A DNA stretch of 8,739 bases from an uncultured Methanobrevibacter sp. (GTDB lineage: Archaea; Methanobacteriota; Methanobacteria; Methanobacteriales; Methanobacteriaceae), in NCBI GenBank assembly GCA_905235495.1, contig CAJOMK010000040.1:1-8739 (forward strand), written 5' to 3'. Below are positions 5,889 to 8,739 of the stretch, one piece after another. Numbering within the stretch: the first letter of the stretch is position 1; the number at the start of each line of letters is the position of its first letter. Both the position numbers and the translations under genes were made by a program. A model generated the notes under the pieces. That model searched no databases. It saw nothing but the letters and a program-made list of their open reading frames with translations, and had not been told where the DNA came from.

Positions 5889-6719
5889 ATGGTGAAATTA
5901 GTAGAAGTTAATGATGTGTCATTTTCCTATGACAAGGATTCTCCAACAGTATTTGAAAACATAAGTTTTTCAATAGATGAAGGAGATGTCCTATGCATTT
6001 TAGGACCGAATGGAACAGGAAAGACAACATTGATTAAAACCTTAAATGGTCTGCATAAGGTCAATACAGGGGATGTTTTGCTAAACGGCAAAGACATCAA
6101 CAAGTTATCATTCAATGACATTGCAAAGATAGTTGGATATATTCCACAAGGGCATGTACCATCTTTTCCTTTCAGCGTCTTTGATGTTGTTTTGATGGGC
6201 AGGTCTCCTTATATTAACCTAACAGCTTCTCCGAGAGATGAAGATAAGGAAATAGCCATCAATGCACTTAAGACTCTTGGAATTGAAGATTTGAAGGATA
6301 AAAGTTATACTAATCTAAGTGGTGGGGAAAGACAATTAGTATTCCTCGCAAGGGTTTTGGCTCAAGAGCCTGATTTGCTTATATTGGATGAGCCGACAAA
6401 TCATTTGGACTTTGGAAATCAGATAAAGCTTCTTGAAATAATTGAACAGCTATCTAAACTTGGCCTTGCAGTCATAATGTCTTCACATTATCCTGACCAT
6501 GCATTTTTGGCAGCAACTAAGGTGGCAATCATGAAAGACAAATCATTCCTTGATTTCGGATTTCCTGAAGAGGTTTTAACTGAAGAAAACTTGAAAAAGG
6601 CATATGGAATTGATGTAAAGCTCGTTGAATTGGAGGAAAATAGAAAAATTTGTGTTCCTCAAAGGACTAATTTGGAATTGGTTCTAAGTGATTATTCAAA
6701 GAAGTATTCAAAGGATTAA
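5889..6719 (+). CDS. ABC importer ATPase, FepC/BtuD family
   Basis: Cytoplasmic ATPase that powers the adjacent importer. From the ATG at 5889 the protein has 276 residues with a complete nucleotide-binding domain: Walker A GPNGTGKTT (39-47), Q-loop Gln87 in YIPQ, signature LSGGERQ (143-149), Walker B LLILDE (163-168) with D-loop NHLD (171-174), and switch His200. PSFPFSVFDVVLMGR (91-105) after the Q-loop is typical of iron/cobalamin importer ATPases. The frame is open from 5820, which would add 23 residues overlapping the permease; that extension looks unlike any ATPase N-terminus and the GAGGT site supports 5889. The tail after about residue 225 is short and has no recognised extra domain. 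A 103-base gap follows before the FmdE-family gene. Confidence 0.93.
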   Translation: MVKLVEVNDVSFSYDKDSPTVFENISFSIDEGDVLCILGPNGTGKTTLIKTLNGLHKVNTGDVLLNGKDINKLSFNDIAKIVGYIPQGHVPSFPFSVFDVVLMGRSPYINLTASPRDEDKEIAINALKTLGIEDLKDKSYTNLSGGERQLVFLARVLAQEPDLLILDEPTNHLDFGNQIKLLEIIEQLSKLGLAVIMSSHYPDHAFLAATKVAIMKDKSFLDFGFPEEVLTEENLKKAYGIDVKLVELEENRKICVPQRTNLELVLSDYSKKYSKD

Positions 6720-6756
6720 TTATTTATTAAAATGGTGAAAATAGAATTAAAAATTT

Positions 6757-6774
6757 TTAATCTTAAAAGATTAA
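6757..6774. repeat. 8-bp inverted repeat between importer operon and fmdE-like gene
   Basis: TTAATCTT (6757-6764) and AAGATTAA (6767-6774) are perfect inverted copies with a 2-base spacer. As RNA it would fold as 7 bp with a 4-base loop. No T-tract follows at once, so an operator or processing site is as likely as a terminator. It lies just upstream of the probable promoter of the next gene. Confidence 0.5.
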
Positions 6775-6783
6775 TATTAATAT

Positions 6784-6793
6784 AATTATAAAA
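6784..6793 (+). promoter_or_regulatory. Candidate TATA box for the FmdE-family gene
   Basis: AATTATAAAA in an A+T-rich context about 30-40 bases before the ATG would place initiation only about 10 bases upstream of it, consistent with the absence of a ribosome binding site there. TTAATATAAT just upstream is an alternative. Confidence 0.35.
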
Positions 6794-6822
6794 TTTCAGA
6801 AAATAAATTTAAATGTGTAAAA

Positions 6823-7395
6823 ATGGTAAGCGTTGAAGATTATGAAGAGCAATTGGCAAAAGCTAAGGAATTTCACGGAGAAGTCTGTGGTGGAATAGCT
6901 ATTGGTACCAAACTTGCAATGTATGGTATGGAATTGATGGGTTTTGAATTGAACAAACATCATAAAAACCTTATTGTATTCTTGGAGATTGACAGATGCA
7001 TGGCAGATGCAGTTCAATCAGTTACCAAATGTACCATGGGAAAAAGATCTCTCAAGCAGATGTACTATGGTAAGTTTGCAGTAACATTCTATAATATGGA
7101 TACCGGTGAAGCTATCCGGGTAGCAGATGCTGATGCAAACAAACAGGAAAAAGTCAGGGAAACCAGAGATGAAATGATTGAAAGATTCAAAAGAACTCCT
7201 GCTGAAGAATTATTCAGTGTCGAAAAGGTTCATGTTGAGTTAAAGCCTTCTCAAATGCCTGGTAAACCACACACAAGTACTTACTGTTCAGTATGTGGTG
7301 AAAAGATTACTGATGGTCGCCACTTGAACCGTGGTGGAAAACCGGTATGTATACCATGTGCTGAAGGGGCATACTATGAGATAATTGAGGAATAA
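6823..7395 (+). CDS. FmdE-family protein with C-terminal treble-clef zinc finger
   Basis: Belongs to the family named after the protein encoded in the molybdenum formylmethanofuran dehydrogenase (fmd) operon; its biochemical role is not established. Residues 1-125 form the core: FHGEVCGG (17-24, with His18 and Cys22), EIDRCMADA (55-63, with Cys59 and Asp62) and KCTMGK (69-74, with Cys70), matching the conserved His, Cys and Asp of the family. The tail carries CxxC at 155-158 and CxxC at 176-179, a four-cysteine zinc finger also known from family crystal structures. The 190-residue length is usual. The only in-frame start is the ATG at 6823. No ribosome binding site is visible, so a leaderless or short-leader mRNA is likely. 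It lies downstream of the importer; family members often sit beside metal or molybdate transporters, so a metal-handling role is inferred. Confidence 0.85.
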   Translation: MVSVEDYEEQLAKAKEFHGEVCGGIAIGTKLAMYGMELMGFELNKHHKNLIVFLEIDRCMADAVQSVTKCTMGKRSLKQMYYGKFAVTFYNMDTGEAIRVADADANKQEKVRETRDEMIERFKRTPAEELFSVEKVHVELKPSQMPGKPHTSTYCSVCGEKITDGRHLNRGGKPVCIPCAEGAYYEIIEE

Positions 7396-7416
7396 TAAAG
7401 GGTTTGATTTTCTCAT

Positions 7417-7436
7417 TCGTTTAATTGAATAAACGA
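7417..7436. repeat. Inverted repeat 1 upstream of the methyltransferase gene
   Basis: TCGTTTA (7417-7423) and TAAACGA (7430-7436) are perfect 7-bp inverted copies with a 6-base spacer, 21 bases after the FmdE stop. It may end the fmdE transcript or bind a regulator. Confidence 0.6.
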
Positions 7437-7447
7437 TTAATTATTCG

Positions 7448-7468
7448 ATAAGTTTTACATTAACTTAT
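7448..7468. repeat. Inverted repeat 2 upstream of the methyltransferase gene
   Basis: ATAAGTT (7448-7454) and AACTTAT (7462-7468) are perfect 7-bp inverted copies with a 7-base spacer. The centre is about 31.5 bases, three helical turns, from that of the preceding inverted repeat; the arm sequences differ. Confidence 0.55.
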
Positions 7469-7478
7469 TAATTTAAAT

Positions 7479-7484
7479 GGTGAT
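7479..7484 (+). promoter_or_regulatory. Ribosome binding site deciding a GTG start
   Basis: GGTGAT matches the archaeal anti-Shine-Dalgarno sequence and lies 5 bases before the GTG at 7490. This supports the GTG over the in-frame ATG at 7508. Confidence 0.75.
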
Positions 7485-7489
7485 TATTT

Positions 7490-8101
7490 GTGGTAAATAA
7501 AACAGGCATGCTACCTGCGAATGGACATCGCATTCAAGGTAGGTCAAGCGAGTCATTTTTGAATGCTCATGATATTATTATGGAATTAGGCCTTGAAGGA
7601 AATGAAGTTTTTATGGATGCAGGATGTGGAGATGGACATGTAGCACTTGAAGCTGTCCAGATTCTAGATGATGATGCCATTATCTATGGTGTGGATATTT
7701 ACGAACCTTCAATTGAAGACCTTCAGAAGGCTGCAGATGAAAAGGGTTATGATAATCTGATTCCAATTTGTGCTGATATTCCAGATTATATTGATTTGGA
7801 TGATGATGTTGTGGATATGATTCTACTTATCAATGTATGGCATGGATTCAAGGCAACTAGAAGAATGGATGAAGCTATTGAAGAGCTAAAGAGAATTCTT
7901 AAGCCAGGTGGAAAGATAGCTATCATGGATTATAAAAAGCAGGAAGCGAAACATGGCCCTCCTATTACTGTAAGATGTAGTCCAGAAGATTTGGAAGAAG
8001 TCTTTAAGGAACATGGGATGAACTTGTTCTCATTAAGTCCTGATTGTGGTGAGGATATTCCTCAAGGAAAATCTCATTATTTGATTATTTTTCAAAAATA
8101 G
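7490..8101 (+). CDS. Class I SAM-dependent methyltransferase, unknown substrate
   Basis: A 203-residue Rossmann-fold methyltransferase of the UbiE/methyltransferase-11 type. Motif I is VFMDAGCGDGH (40-50), the acidic end of strand 2 is Asp69 in GVDIYE (67-72), an acidic residue follows in CADIPDY (94-100), and the post-motif LKPGGKIAIMDYK (137-149) closes the core. The tail DYKKQEAKHGPP (147-158) with VRCSPEDLEEVF (161-172) matches a subgroup ending in an EWK...GPP...R pattern, small proteins of unknown target often annotated only as methyltransferases. Translation starts at GTG. There is no membrane segment, so it acts in the cytoplasm. It follows the FmdE-family gene on the same strand after 94 bases that hold two inverted repeats, so it may be co-transcribed or separately controlled. 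Substrate is not inferable. Confidence 0.85.
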   Translation: MVNKTGMLPANGHRIQGRSSESFLNAHDIIMELGLEGNEVFMDAGCGDGHVALEAVQILDDDAIIYGVDIYEPSIEDLQKAADEKGYDNLIPICADIPDYIDLDDDVVDMILLINVWHGFKATRRMDEAIEELKRILKPGGKIAIMDYKKQEAKHGPPITVRCSPEDLEEVFKEHGMNLFSLSPDCGEDIPQGKSHYLIIFQK

Positions 8102-8235
8102 TTAATTTTTTATTTATAGATATAGTTAAATTTAATTTTTTTTAAATTCTTTTTTTAGATTCTTTTTTTACTTTTATTTTATTTACTTTTACTAATTTTT
8201 TGATTTTTAGAATCATCAGTTTTTAAAAAAAATAA

Positions 8236-8263
8236 AAATAAAAAAGTAAAAACTTTTTTATTT
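8236..8263. terminator. Bidirectional terminator hairpin between convergent genes
   Basis: AAATAAAAAAGT (8236-8247) and ACTTTTTTATTT (8252-8263) are perfect 12-bp inverted copies around AAAA. The arms end in T-rich DNA on either strand, so the element can end both the methyltransferase transcript and the minus-strand gene. Extra T-tracts lie at about 8136-8187, closer to the methyltransferase. No coding sequence is seen in 8102-8305. Confidence 0.7.
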
Positions 8264-8305
8264 AAATTATTTTAATTTTTAAAATTATTTAAATTATTTA
8301 ATTAT

Positions 8306-8739
8306 TCAAATAGGTATTTCAGCTTCTGTAACATTATGGGTGTAAATCACAGTGTAAAGTCTATCAACAACATTTATCAAAGATCCGACTGAAATCTCAA
8401 TGACATTATCTTCATCTAAATAGTTCATTTTGTCAAAAGTGAATGTTCCTGTTCCATTGACTACAATGAAATGGACTTCAGTCTGTTTATCTGATTTTCT
8501 GTTCAATGTTGCATAGATATCGAAGCTTGCAAGATTGGTGTCCAATACCCCGTCCTTATAGAAGCTGATGGTATAGGTTCCCGGACTTGTACAGACTATT
8601 TCTGGGAATTTGATTGTGGTTGTCTTGATTCTAGGACACATTGTACCGACACCTACAATTCCACTTTCATTATTCCAAGTCCTAAGTGCATTTACACCGT
8701 ACCAGTTAGGATCAATCTTCAATCTTAGCTCTTCATCAA
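8306..8739 (-). CDS. 3' part of an unrecognised beta-rich protein (start beyond the window)
   Basis: The minus-strand frame is open from the right edge to a TGA at 8306-8308, giving 143 complete codons. No convincing start is present: the first possible one is a TTG at 8722, but the frame continues upstream of it (Asp-Glu-Glu-Leu-Arg), so the gene almost certainly begins outside the window. I do not recognise the family. The visible part alternates hydrophobic and polar residues and is rich in Thr, Val, Ile and Asn, suggesting beta sandwich or Ig-like strands, for example GTYTISFYKDG and GTGTFTFDKM. There is one cysteine pair (CPRI and VCTS). No transmembrane segment or anchor is seen at the C-terminus, which ends EIPI. 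A surface or adhesin-like protein is possible but unproven. Confidence 0.75.
   Translation of the reverse strand, partial: DEELRLKIDPNWYGVNALRTWNNESGIVGVGTMCPRIKTTTIKFPEIVCTSPGTYTISFYKDGVLDTNLASFDIYATLNRKSDKQTEVHFIVVNGTGTFTFDKMNYLDEDNVIEISVGSLINVVDRLYTVIYTHNVTEAEIPI

Noticed and set aside
6732..6785. 17-codon mini-gene after the ATPase (ATG GTG AAA ...)
   Set aside because: It is A+T-rich, has no good ribosome site and overlaps the 8-bp inverted repeat; it is more likely chance.
8720..8722. TTG start for the minus-strand gene at the right edge
   Set aside because: The frame stays open upstream to the edge and no ribosome site is visible, so the gene most likely starts outside the window.
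1..8739. CRISPR array, insertion sequence, tRNA or prophage
   Set aside because: No regularly spaced repeats, transposase, tRNA-like clover leaf or phage genes are visible.

Overview
The window looks like chromosomal DNA of a methanogenic archaeon of the order Methanobacteriales, most likely Methanobrevibacter or a close relative. The evidence is very A+T-rich DNA with long T-tracts after genes, archaeal TATA-like boxes (TTTATATA type), GGAG and GGTGAT ribosome binding sites, and the gene content: a short archaeal-type ThiC, a 6-phospho-3-hexuloisomerase and an FmdE-family protein. The genus is inferred from protein style and base composition, not from a marker gene. No tRNA, rRNA, CRISPR array, insertion sequence or prophage is visible.

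Layout. (a) 1-238 is a gene-free A+T-rich leader to thiC (239-1537, +), whose 3' UTR holds two tandem hairpins, one with a UUCG tetraloop, and a long T-tract. (b) A LysR/ModE-like regulator (1707-2642, -) converges on thiC and is divergent from a 6-phospho-3-hexuloisomerase gene (2759-3349, +); the two share a 116-base A+T-rich promoter region. (c) 3350-3704 is non-coding: terminator T-tracts first, then an organised promoter with a 19-bp tandem repeat, a TATA box and a 16-bp palindrome. (d) That promoter drives a FecB/BtuF-type ABC importer: binding protein (3705-4811), permease (4847-5872) and ATPase (5889-6719). (e) An FmdE-family protein with a C-terminal zinc finger (6823-7395) and a class I SAM methyltransferase (7490-8101) follow on the same strand with short gaps that hold inverted repeats. 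(f) A 12-bp perfect hairpin separates the methyltransferase from the 3' part of an unrecognised beta-rich protein that enters from the right edge on the minus strand.

How the genes may work together. ThiC makes the thiamine pyrimidine from aminoimidazole ribotide, or, if this copy is a divergent paralog, another AIR-derived product. The hexuloisomerase belongs to the reversed ribulose monophosphate route that archaea use to make pentose phosphates. The importer should take up an iron chelate, a corrinoid or another metal complex. FmdE-family proteins often lie near metal and molybdate transporters, so the importer, FmdE and methyltransferase form a plausible metal- or cofactor-related neighbourhood. 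No single gene here proves a new system. The least explained parts are the importer promoter, the FmdE-methyltransferase pair, and the substituted active-site positions of ThiC.
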